A stretch of DNA of 64,000 bases, from positions 366,045 through 430,044 of the forward strand of contig NZ_SUPK01000004.1 of assembly GCF_005049045.1 (NCBI RefSeq). The letters run 5' to 3'. The stretch's first letter is position 1. Each line of letters begins with the position of its first letter. The notes beneath the pieces were generated by a model. That model saw only the letters and a list, made by a program, of their open reading frames with translations. It did no database searches and was not told where the DNA came from. Shown one piece after another: positions 57,993-64,000 of this stretch. The stretch comes from Cohnella pontilimi. GTDB taxonomy: Bacteria; Bacillota; Bacilli; Paenibacillales; Paenibacillaceae. A program made the translations under genes and the position numbers.

Positions 57993-58640
57993 ATGAAAGG
58001 ATCGACTCATCTGGCGATCGGTGGAGCCATCGGAATGGCGGCAGCCATTTATTTTCCGTTCCAACTCGACAACGCCGCCATCTATTTATCTGTTGCCGCA
58101 TTCTCGGCTTTAGCTCCGGATTTAGACGGCTCCAATCTGTTAAGCGGTAAACTGAGCAAGCTTTCCCGATGGCTTCGCGACTTCGGACTCTGGATTGGCC
58201 TTCTCCTTGTGATCGGGAATGCGTACTTGTATTTCTCTTTGGAGCGATTCTATCCGATATTTGCTGCTATTTCCGTGATAATCCTGCTTTTCGGTCTCGT
58301 CACTTCACAGGGTATAATCCGAAACGGACTTGTCAGTCTGATCGGAATCGGTCTTCTATACGCCGGGATGCAGATGACACAAACTTGGCTCTTGGAACTC
58401 GGTGTGTTCGTCACCTGGGTCCCTTGGTTGAACCATCGCGGAATGACGCACACCGTTTGGGCAATATTCTTGTGGGGAGTCATCGGTTGGGAACTAGAAA
58501 AGCAATTGAATATCGAAGGCATTGTCGCGACATCCGTGGCCGGGTATGCTTCCCATCTACTCGCGGACACTTTGACCCCGAGCGGCGTCAAATGGCTGTA
58601 TCCGATTTATCAAAGATCCTTTAAAATCATTCCCAGGTAA
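57993..58640 (+). CDS. YdjM-type inner-membrane metal-dependent hydrolase
   Basis: A 215-residue membrane protein of the LexA-regulated/YdjM family: MKGSTHLAIGGAIGMAAA with an early His, ALAPDLDGSNLL, WLNHRGMTHTVWAIFLWG with the conserved HRGxTH motif, and HLLADTLTPSGVKWLYP. The Asp and His residues could bind a metal. Several helices span the membrane. The start at 57993 is chosen from family homology (GGAGGG is 3-4 bases before it). It is the last ordinary chromosomal gene before the cassette-like array. Confidence 0.85.
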   Translation: MKGSTHLAIGGAIGMAAAIYFPFQLDNAAIYLSVAAFSALAPDLDGSNLLSGKLSKLSRWLRDFGLWIGLLLVIGNAYLYFSLERFYPIFAAISVIILLFGLVTSQGIIRNGLVSLIGIGLLYAGMQMTQTWLLELGVFVTWVPWLNHRGMTHTVWAIFLWGVIGWELEKQLNIEGIVATSVAGYASHLLADTLTPSGVKWLYPIYQRSFKIIPR

Positions 58641-58649
58641 GTATGGAGT

Positions 58650-58690
58650 CAGGTTGCGATGCGCGCGGATATGATGTTATGTGATTTCGG
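58650..58690. repeat. Truncated attC-like end marking the left edge of the cassette region
   Basis: GCGATGCGCGCGGATATGATGTTATGTGATTT resembles the right arm of the larger repeats (GCGATGCGTGAATACGG-TGTTATGTGATG), including the GTTATGT core at 58676-58682. The left part of the repeat is missing. It starts 10 bp after the preceding gene. Confidence 0.55.
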
Positions 58691-58734
58691 TGCCTTCCAA
58701 GAGATACTATGTCAGATCCTTAAGGAGTATTTGG

Positions 58735-58743
58735 TGTTATAAT
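58735..58743 (+). promoter_or_regulatory. Extended -10 promoter for the toxin-antitoxin pair
   Basis: TGTTATAAT is an extended -10 element ~32 bp before the antitoxin start. A cassette with its own promoter fits a toxin-antitoxin unit. Confidence 0.5.
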
Positions 58744-58774
58744 GGTTATAATTAGTTCTTGAAAGGAGCTGAGA

Positions 58775-59014
58775 TTGTTGGCTATTAGTAAAGAACGTTT
58801 TTATGAATTACTTGAACAATTATCTGAAAAAGATCTCGAACTGGTTTCGGAATTAATGGAACGACTTTCCCAAACTTCAACGAAAAGAGTCATTCCATTG
58901 GATGATGAGCCAACTACTGAAGATGACTTAGAATCCATTCGTAAGGCTCACGATGCATACTTAAAAGGCGATCTCATAAGCCTTAAGGATGTTGAAGATG
59001 AATTACGAAATTAG
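58775..59014 (+). CDS. Antitoxin-like protein of a RelBE/ParDE-type pair
   Basis: A 79-residue acidic protein. The N-terminal half is helical (SKERFYELLEQLSEKDLELV), the C-terminal half acidic and probably disordered until bound to toxin (ESIRKAHDAYLKGD). The gene overlaps the toxin gene by 17 bases. Two TTG codons in a row can serve as start; AAAGGAG is six or nine bases upstream. Unlike the other cassettes it reads on the plus strand, which occurs for toxin-antitoxin cassettes because they carry their own promoter. Confidence 0.75.
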   Translation: MLAISKERFYELLEQLSEKDLELVSELMERLSQTSTKRVIPLDDEPTTEDDLESIRKAHDAYLKGDLISLKDVEDELRN

Positions 59015-59264
59015 GTTCCATAAGGATGCCTATAAGTATCTTCAAAAACAAGATTCTATAGCACGAAACAGAATTATTGATCACTTGAAAATCCTATCTG
59101 AAAACCCCAGGCATCCAGAACTTGATATCAAAAGAATGCAGGGCTTAGATAATCAATATCGTCTTCGAATAGGATCCTACAGAGTAGTTTTTTCAATTAT
59201 TGATCACGAACTTGTTATAATTGTAATTAAGATAGGCTCACGTGGTGACGTATATAAATCTTAA
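58998..59264 (+). CDS. RelE/ParE-superfamily toxin
   Basis: An 88-residue basic protein with the RelE fold cadence: EIRFHKDAYKYLQKQD, HLKILSENPRHPELDIKRMQ, QYRLRIGSYRVVFSI and the C-terminal VIIVIKIGSRGDVYKS. These toxins cleave mRNA on the ribosome or inhibit gyrase. The start at 58998 overlaps the antitoxin stop. Followed by a terminator and the next attC-like repeat. Toxin-antitoxin cassettes are frequent in large chromosomal integrons, where they are thought to stabilise the array. Confidence 0.85.
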   Translation: MNYEIRFHKDAYKYLQKQDSIARNRIIDHLKILSENPRHPELDIKRMQGLDNQYRLRIGSYRVVFSIIDHELVIIVIKIGSRGDVYKS

Positions 59265-59291
59265 TGGCACTTGTGTTTCAAGTGTCTTTTT
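59262..59291 (+). terminator. Terminator of the toxin gene
   Basis: CACTTG-TGTTT-CAAGTG followed by TCTTTTT, three bases after the toxin stop. Confidence 0.75.
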
Positions 59292-59313
59292 ACTTTCAAT
59301 TTGCATCGGTTTC

Positions 59314-59405
59314 GGATAATGTCTTCGTATTCACCCTTGAAATGCCTCGGGGGGGGGAACGAGGAGCAGTGAATGCCGGCCCGATGCCTATATACGGTGT
59401 TATCT
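59314..59405. repeat. attC-like repeat A (short, degenerate)
   Basis: Left arm GATAATGTCTTCGTATTCAC; right arm GTGAATGCC and further ATACGGTGTTATCT, ending in the GTTATCT core at 59399-59405. About 92 bp; the inner part has CCTCGGGGG and an 8-9 G run. It separates the toxin-antitoxin cassette from the PNPOx-like cassette. Confidence 0.6.
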
Positions 59406-59431
59406 GCTATACCGGCTTCTTCGAATAAAGA

Positions 59432-59992
59432 TCAAACTTCTTCAATTAAGGATTTTCCAATTGGTGTTATGATTCCATCCATACTAATTGAATTCTTATT
59501 CTTTCTATATTGATTTAAACCTTCTTCTCCTTTATTTGTTGCCCACTCTATCAATAAATTGCGTTCACCTTCAAACGAATATAGAGGCACGCTAAATCCA
59601 CATGAAGTCTTTACGCAATCAATTTCTGAAATAATAATTTGTCTGTACCCAGGCAACAAATTGAAATACGTTACAACTTCTCTCCATTCCTCAGAGTTTG
59701 GTAAGATTACCTTTCCATTCCCATATAGTCTTAAAATTAATGGCTTTCCTTGAAAAGAAACAAACATAAACGTAATGCGATTACTTTCAGATAGATGAGC
59801 ACTTGTTTCGTTTCCGCTGCCTGTTAAATCAAGATAGGCAACTTTATTGGGTGAGAGTATTCGAAGAACGTCATGTCCTTTTGGTGAGATATTGACGTGA
59901 CCGTTTGAGGCAGCAGTTCCTACAAAAAACATTCTCTGTTCATTAATAAATGTTTCATGTTCCGGAAGGATTGATTGGAAAGTACTCCCCAT
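59432..59992 (-). CDS. Pyridoxamine 5'-phosphate oxidase-like FMN-binding protein
   Basis: A 186-residue split-barrel protein: FVGTAASNGHVNISPKG near the N-terminus, YLDLTGSGNETSAHL, and RITFMFVSFQGKPLILRLYG. This is the pattern of the PNPOx-like group that binds FMN or F420 and includes detoxifying reductases and haem-binding proteins. The substrate is unknown. Start at 59992, six to seven bases after GAGGTG; a GTG at 60001 is the alternative. First minus-strand gene of the cassette array; its stop lies 27 bp from repeat A. Confidence 0.82.
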   Translation of the reverse strand: MGSTFQSILPEHETFINEQRMFFVGTAASNGHVNISPKGHDVLRILSPNKVAYLDLTGSGNETSAHLSESNRITFMFVSFQGKPLILRLYGNGKVILPNSEEWREVVTYFNLLPGYRQIIISEIDCVKTSCGFSVPLYSFEGERNLLIEWATNKGEEGLNQYRKNKNSISMDGIITPIGKSLIEEV

Positions 59993-60030
59993 AATAATCA
60001 CCTCATTATTTTTCGATCCCCGGTATTGCA

Positions 60031-60161
60031 GAATTCACGACGCGACCCGGCCTTAGATAGCTCCTATCTTAGGCCGGGTCGTGTGTTGTCTGAGTCATCT
60101 TCCTTGACTATACACCTGACTACCAAGGGGCGAAAGCCCCAGCGTGAATACGATGTTAGGT
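60031..60161. repeat. attC-like repeat B with a strong inner hairpin
   Basis: Arms GAATTCACG and CGTGAATAC enclose the inner part; the right end is GTTAGGT (60155-60161), an exact match to the integron core GTTRRRY. Inside, an ~18-bp stem (CGACCCGGCCTTAGATAG with CTATCTTAGGCCGGGTCG, one mismatch) spans 60041-60080. Confidence 0.7.
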
Positions 60162-60219
60162 GAAGTTGCCACTTCATGAGTTACCGCCAACTTCATTTAC
60201 TAAACATTTTGATGCCCCA

Positions 60220-60414
60220 TCACGCTTTAGAAAATGCTTTTGAGTAAAAATAAAAAAATGCAGAAATTAATATAATTCCTAAAATAATTAATGTTAATAG
60301 TACCAAAGAGAATAAAATCCAAAATGTTTTCCATCTGGAGTCTCTATTTTTAAGTTTATCTTTGTATGACGGTTCTTCATCGATCTCTCTGAATTTAAAC
60401 TGCTTTTGCTCCAT
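60220..60414 (-). CDS. Small membrane protein (cassette gene)
   Basis: A 64-residue protein: charged N-terminus (~1-28) then a single strongly hydrophobic helix (~30-57, FWILFSLVLLTLIILGIILI). No family recognised. AT-rich, unlike the GC-rich flanks. AAGGAACG is 8-10 bases upstream of the ATG. Small orphan membrane proteins are common in integron cassettes. Confidence 0.6.
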   Translation of the reverse strand: MEQKQFKFREIDEEPSYKDKLKNRDSRWKTFWILFSLVLLTLIILGIILISAFFYFYSKAFSKA

Positions 60415-60431
60415 ATATCACATCGTTCCTT

Positions 60432-60490
60432 TTCTTCAGCCTTAGATAGCTCCTATCTTAGACCTGGTCGTGTGTCGTCTGTGCTATTTA
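60432..60490. repeat. Partial repeat C, sharing the inner hairpin of repeat B
   Basis: CAGCCTTAGATAGCTCCTATCTTAGACCTGGTCG-TGTGTCGTCTG copies the inner hairpin and its right flank from repeat B (GTCGTGTGTTGTCTG). The outer arms and core are lost or very degenerate (TATCACATCGTTC on the left). Confidence 0.55.
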
Positions 60491-60583
60491 CATGATCTAT
60501 CCAAATCCTCGAAATAAGAATGGCTAATATTCCTGTTTTCCAGTCCTCCTAAATATTACGTGGTATCATTCGGATGCTCATTA

Positions 60584-61352
60584 TTAAGTAGCGACTGGCT
60601 TCCATATAACACCAATCATTCTTTCTTTTCCTGTATCTTCAAGCGGTTCATAACCTGTTGAGCCATATTTACGTATTAAAGAGCAGTATTCATCCTCGTT
60701 AATACTGACTTCTTTGCCTAGGACATCTTTAGCGCGAAAATGTCCGATGAACTCATCGCCTTTTTTGACATCACCATTTGTGAAAAGCTTGTCCAGTACA
60801 ACTAATTTTCCTTCCTCATCAATCGTGTAGAAAAAATCAGTAGCATAGCCCATGTGACCCCATGAATCTTCAATAACACTGTTACCGTCGATATCCATTA
60901 ACAAACGGAGAACGTGCCGGGACTCTACTTGAATGACGGACAAAGGCGTTCCATTTTGCAAAACATAAATCCCGGAAATAGATTTATCTGCTCCAATTAA
61001 TAATTCCGGTGAACCATCGCCGTTTATATCGTAATAGGCATACATTTAGTGTTGGTTGGGTGTCCCAACCAAAGTTATATGTACTCCCTTTACTTACCGC
61101 CAACAGGGAATCTCCAATGAGATCCTTGTCGAAAGAAGTAAAGCCGTTCCGTTCAAGTGCTGCATACGCGTTAATAATCGGTTCGTATAAATCATTATCA
61201 TGCGAAGTATTCTCATGCAAAATGGGGGTCTCTACTGATTGAGGAATGCAGGTGGTAAACAACAATGGTACAGTTACAGCCAGGATGATCACAATTTTCA
61301 AAATCCCTATAGATTGTTTATTCTTTACTAACCTATTATTGTAGAAATTCAA
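60584..61352 (-). pseudogene. Frameshifted putative lipoprotein (cassette gene)
   Basis: Two overlapping frames read as one protein. The first (from ATG 61352) has a signal-like hydrophobic segment (LKIVIILAVTVPLLFTTC, with Cys at the lipobox position). It runs through YEPIINAYAALERNGF and SKGSTYNFGWDTQPTL, then loses sense. The second (60584-61045) continues with MYAYYDINGDGSPELLIGAD, an FG-GAP/calcium-loop-like motif, to VIWKPVAT. Dropping one A in CACTAAATG near 61047 joins them. This may be a real mutation or a sequencing error; a reinitiation at ATG 61045 is also possible. Confidence 0.65.
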
Positions 61353-61497
61353 AATATCCCCCCCAACATTTTTATATCTAAGTTTGTCTTTACACCGTTA
61401 GCCGTTAGTTCGCACTTTCACAAACACCAAACAGCTTTAATCTTCGAAGCCATGCCCTGACAAATCAGCGCCACGGATGGCGCGTCCTTTGCACTCG

Positions 61498-61657
61498 GTA
61501 ACGTCTCTCGTATTTACGAAACCGAGAACCTTAAGCCCCAAAGGGGCGGCCGCAACGCGGTTAGGTTCGCAGGTTGTCCGCTGAGTTAACATCTCTGAAA
61601 ATGCCTCGCGCGGACCGAGCAGCCGTCAGACTGCGATGCGTGAATGCGGTGTTATGT
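61498..61657. repeat. attC-like repeat D
   Basis: 160 bp. Left end TAACGTCTCTCGTATTTACG, right end CGTGAATGCGGTGTTATGT; arms pair with G-T wobble. The inside has ACCGAGAACCTTAAG, GGCCGCAACGCGGTTAGG, TTCGCAGGTTGTCCGC and CGCGGACCGAGCAGCC with GGCTGC-type stems, shared with repeat G. The ~360-bp gap around it holds no other feature. Confidence 0.75.
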
Positions 61658-61713
61658 GATGCTCCAGACTTCTTCGAAAAACTATCAAAGCAATTAAAAC
61701 TTTCATTAATATT

Positions 61714-62016
61714 CTAGAATAATTTGTTTATTAGTTGTGTTAGTACATTCGGCAAATATTCTTGTGGGTGCATGATTATTGCAATGAATACTGTCATTAA
61801 AATGGTTATGACCCATACTATGAAATTATTTATTTTACTTTTTAGTTTCCTTGATTGAATTAAACAGATTAGTACTATTGTGAAGTTAATAAATATTGTA
61901 GATGGTACCGAACCTACTCTTGCTAGACCAGTGTATGGAAAGAAATATATTAAAAGATATATGCTCAATATTGTTGGTACTAAAGCTAATGTGAGAACAA
62001 ATATGTTCCTAATCAT
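61714..62016 (-). CDS. Small membrane protein with three helices (cassette gene)
   Basis: A 100-residue protein, three hydrophobic helices (about 4-26, 38-54 and 65-84) with a basic linker QSRKLKSKIN. No family recognised. Strongly AT-rich. It lies alone between repeats D and E, with the start 35 bp from E and the stop 56 bp from D, in the standard cassette arrangement. Confidence 0.6.
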   Translation of the reverse strand: MIRNIFVLTLALVPTILSIYLLIYFFPYTGLARVGSVPSTIFINFTIVLICLIQSRKLKSKINNFIVWVITILMTVFIAIIMHPQEYLPNVLTQLINKLF

Positions 62017-62050
62017 TTGTTTTTCTCCCTATTTGCTCTTCTGGAGTTTC

Positions 62051-62209
62051 ACATAACGTTTCCGTGTTCACGACGTCCCACCACCCTAAGGTCCGAAGGA
62101 TCGGCCGCGATGCGTTTGGGTGGTGCGGATGTGTCCCGGCAACTACTTCTCCGACTTATCTTCCGGGACCGAGGGGCGTATGCCTCGAAGCGTGAACACA
62201 TTGTTATGC
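62051..62209. repeat. attC-like repeat E with compensatory arm change
   Basis: 159 bp. Left ACATAACGTTTCCGTGTTCA-CG; right CGTGAACACATTGTTATGC. The arms are GTGTTCACG/CGTGAACAC, whereas repeat G has GTATTCACG/CGTGAATAC: both partners changed so pairing is kept. The inside differs from D and G (CACCACCC...GGGTGGTG; GTCCCGG...CCGGGAC). Confidence 0.8.
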
Positions 62210-62329
62210 GCTGTCACTTCCCTCTTCGAATAATCTTCATAAATCAAGCACTTACCGAATCATTTCCAGCCATTTGGATATCTCGTATATCTTATCTTAA
62301 AGTGTCTTTAATAATAATCCAGGTTGATT

Positions 62330-62860
62330 TTAACTATTCCCATCCATAGAATTTCTCACCTCGTACTCGAGGAGCACCATTCCGCTGGGATAGGTACGGT
62401 GCCCGATGAATGCCAAACGCCGACGTACCCCGCTCGAGGCGAGCAGTGGAACCCCTCCTCCCAAAAGGATCGGGATGAATGCAGGTTCGACAGTATCGAC
62501 TAGATTCCATGCGAGTAGTTGGGAGAAAAGATCTCCGCCGCCGTAGAGCCAGATATCTCGACCAGATTGCGCACGGAGCTCGCGAACTCGCGCTTCAAGC
62601 CCCTCGCTCACGACCTCGACGTCAGGATGATCTTCTTGTCGAAGAGATCGCGAGGCGACGATCACACGCTTTCCTGGAAAGCTTTCACCCATAGCACTTA
62701 CGATTTCGTAAGTCCGACGCCCCATAAGGAGTGTGTCGAACTGCGCATGAAGCGCTTCGAAATCAAATGAAGGCTCTGGAGTAATCCAGTCGAATTCATC
62801 ATTGAGTCCTGCGATAAAGCCATCTAGACTACATGCCACCTGGTATCGCAACCGTCTCAT
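62330..62860 (-). CDS. Dihydrofolate reductase/RibD C-terminal family protein (cassette gene)
   Basis: A 176-residue protein of the RibD C-terminal/DHFR superfamily: YQVACSLDGFIAGLNDEFDW, DTLLMGRRTYEIVSAMG, RVIVASRSL, IWLYGGGDLFSQLLAWNLVD, LGGGVPLL. It binds NADPH; the substrate is unknown, and relatives appear in antibiotic-associated and mobile contexts. GC content (~53%) is much higher than that of its neighbouring cassettes. Start at 62860, after GGAGGTGG; a reading from 62878 is possible. Confidence 0.87.
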   Translation of the reverse strand: MRRLRYQVACSLDGFIAGLNDEFDWITPEPSFDFEALHAQFDTLLMGRRTYEIVSAMGESFPGKRVIVASRSLRQEDHPDVEVVSEGLEARVRELRAQSGRDIWLYGGGDLFSQLLAWNLVDTVEPAFIPILLGGGVPLLASSGVRRRLAFIGHRTYPSGMVLLEYEVRNSMDGNS

Positions 62861-62937
62861 CCGATCCACCTCCATCACATTGGTCGTTCTTTCAATATAT
62901 TTGAGTTAATCCATTTAAACCTAAAAATCATCTGCTG

Positions 62938-63044
62938 CTGCAGCGCGGTTAGGTTCGCAGGGTTTCGTCTGAATCTACTCCATTGAAATTCCTCGGACGG
63001 ACCGAGCAGCCTTCAGGCTGCGATGCGTGAATACTGTGTTATGT
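62938..63044. repeat. attC-like repeat F (left part missing)
   Basis: It starts inside the element at GCGCGGTTAGGTTCGCAGGG and continues to GGACCGAGCAGCCTTCAGGC, TGCGATGCGTGAATACTGTG and GTTATGT (63038-63044). The left arm (ACATAAC... to ...CCTTAAGG) present in D and G is absent. The TAA stop of the HepT-like gene overlaps its core. Confidence 0.7.
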
Positions 63045-63389
63045 GAAGTCCCCTCCTTCTTGAACAGCTTTTACTATATATTGTTTCGTCTCCTTCAAAT
63101 CCTTCTTGATAATTTCCCAAATAATTGATTCATCAACTCCAAAATACTCATGAATTAAAATATTTCTTAACCCTATCATCTGTCTCCATGGGATTTCTGG
63201 ATACTTTGCCTTTACTTCTTCTGGCATACTTCTCGCTGCTTCACCAATAACTTCGAGATTCCTAATAACTGCATCAAACATCATACGATTACAACAAAAG
63301 GAATCGAAATCGATTCCCTCGGTGTAAGTTTCAATTCTGTTTATCGATTCTAAAATATCCGTCAAATACATAACATACCGCCGGCTCAT
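63039..63389 (-). CDS. HepT-like ribonuclease toxin (DUF86)
   Basis: A 116-residue HEPN-domain protein with the catalytic RNILIHEYF (R-x4-H-x-Y), typical of the HepT toxins of HepT/MntA modules. In the family, MntA-type antitoxins AMPylate a Tyr in this motif. Its ATG overlaps the antitoxin gene by four bases (ATGA), and its stop overlaps the attC-like core, meaning the gene ends exactly at the recombination-type sequence. Confidence 0.88.
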   Translation of the reverse strand: MSRRYVMYLTDILESINRIETYTEGIDFDSFCCNRMMFDAVIRNLEVIGEAARSMPEEVKAKYPEIPWRQMIGLRNILIHEYFGVDESIIWEIIKKDLKETKQYIVKAVQEGGDFT

Positions 63390-63673
63390 TGATACTGCAC
63401 CTCGTTCAGTACTTGTTCCTTCATTAAGGGTTTTAATGCATTGGCCGTGACAAGATCAACGGGCTTATTAAAAATGGATTCAAGATAATATTTCAATTCA
63501 ATAAATTCAAACCCAACAGGGCGACTAAATTCAACTAGTAAGTCAATATCACTTTCCTCCGTTTGTTCATCTCGTGCATAAGATCCAAAGATGCCGATTT
63601 TGTTTACAAAAAAATGCGAGGCCAAATATTCCTTCTGTTGCTTGAGTTTATATTCAACATCTGATTTCCGCAT
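63386..63673 (-). CDS. MntA-type nucleotidyltransferase antitoxin
   Basis: A 95-residue minimal nucleotidyltransferase with IGIFGSYARDEQTEESDIDL, the GSx10DxD motif that binds metal and ATP. It is the antitoxin partner of the HepT-like protein, which it inactivates by AMPylation in characterised systems. A TATAAT-like -10 (63706-63711, minus strand) lies ~33 bp upstream. The operon order antitoxin then toxin is as expected. Confidence 0.88.
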   Translation of the reverse strand: MRKSDVEYKLKQQKEYLASHFFVNKIGIFGSYARDEQTEESDIDLLVEFSRPVGFEFIELKYYLESIFNKPVDLVTANALKPLMKEQVLNEVQYQ

Positions 63674-63754
63674 GGTATCAACCCCATTGATTTGTTCTTA
63701 TCGTTATTATAATCCAAAATGAGTAAATTGATTATTTTGAATTTAGGGGATTTC

Positions 63755-63918
63755 ACATAACGTCGTTGTATTCACGAACCCGAGAACCTTAAGGCTCCAG
63801 AGGAGCCGGCCGCGACGCGGTTAGGTTCGCAGGGTTGTCCGCTTGAAACAGCTTCCTCGATTTGCCTCGGGCGGACCGAGCAGCCGTAAGGCTGCGATGC
63901 GTGAATACGGTGTTATCT
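63755..63918. repeat. attC-like repeat G (most complete copy)
   Basis: 164 bp. It starts ACATAACGTCGTTGTATTCA-CG and ends CGTGAATACGGTGTTATCT. AAC pairs with GTT at the ends, then 6 and 3 unpaired bases, then the 9-bp arms GTATTCACG/CGTGAATAC. This is the bulged layout of integron attC sites (R, spacer, L). The inside has AGGCTCC/GGAGCC and CAGCC-GTAAG-GGCTG stems. The 80 bp beyond it to the edge holds no gene start I can see. Confidence 0.8.
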
Positions 63919-64000
63919 GATGCTGCTGACATCTCTGAAATAACTTCACAATCTGTTATCACATTTTTCGAACTTACATTTCATTGCAATCAAACGTTTT

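Noticed and set aside
62017..62349. A 110-codon plus-strand frame between two cassettes
   Set aside because: It is made almost wholly of attC-like repeat E and has no ribosome binding site.
58650..64000. Integron integrase gene inside the window
   Set aside because: No tyrosine-recombinase-like frame is present; gene orientation suggests it would be to the right of the edge, or the array is of the integrase-free type.

Overview
The window reads as chromosomal DNA of a spore-forming, Gram-positive member of the Paenibacillaceae (Paenibacillus, Cohnella or a close relative). The reasons are strong AGGAGG-type ribosome binding sites, a CtsR-controlled clpE, split GcvPA/GcvPB-type proteins, BrxB-type bacilliredoxin, UPF0154, a sporulation-type sensor kinase, YesM/YesN-type sensor and regulator, and many carbohydrate genes with CcpA cre-like sites. 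No rRNA, tRNA, prophage, insertion sequence or CRISPR array was seen.

Region by region: 1-2.7 kb holds the 5' part of a secreted RHS-type surface protein behind a c-di-GMP-I riboswitch and terminator, then an IclR regulator with a perfect palindromic operator. 2.9-12.4 kb is housekeeping: a membrane-anchored hydrolase, a superoxide dismutase with an extra N-terminal domain, a Gfo/Idh dehydrogenase, folE, UPF0154, an HD-GYP protein, queG, rnhA, signal peptidase I, a DUF402 phosphatase and a GNAT acetyltransferase. 12.8-17 kb has canonical sodA, a lipoprotein and clpE.

17-26.6 kb is one sugar-uptake and catabolism unit: two permeases, a binding protein, two Gfo/Idh dehydrogenases and a TIM-barrel isomerase, next to a YesM-type kinase and YesN-type regulator. 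26.8-33.7 kb is an unusual cre-associated operon: GH2 beta-galactosidase, SDR dehydrogenase and a divergent GcvPA/GcvPB-like PLP enzyme pair with no gcvT or gcvH nearby. 34-43.8 kb is again mostly housekeeping (isochorismatase-like hydrolase, mutY, an AraC regulator, acpS, nadE, brxB, a sporulation-type kinase, a BaiN-like flavoprotein, an SDR). 43.8-48.6 kb is the xylose locus: two tandem-repeat blocks, xylB, xylA, an operator and divergent xylR.

48.7-58.6 kb carries small regulators, membrane proteins (EamA exporter, SPFH/NfeD pair, COG4705 protein), DinB, LemA with a TPM-domain protein, a PASTA protein, a Nudix hydrolase and a YdjM-type membrane protein.

58.65 kb to the right edge is the most striking part. 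Small unrelated genes, almost all on the minus strand, alternate with ~90-165 bp imperfect palindromes. The complete copies start ACATAAC, end GTTATNY-like, and have inner arms GTATTCACG/CGTGAATAC; one copy shows a compensatory base-pair change. This is the architecture of an integron gene-cassette array with attC-like sites, including toxin-antitoxin cassettes. No integrase lies in the window; the gene orientation would place it to the right. Integron arrays are not a usual feature of Firmicutes, so this is the main candidate for an undescribed system.
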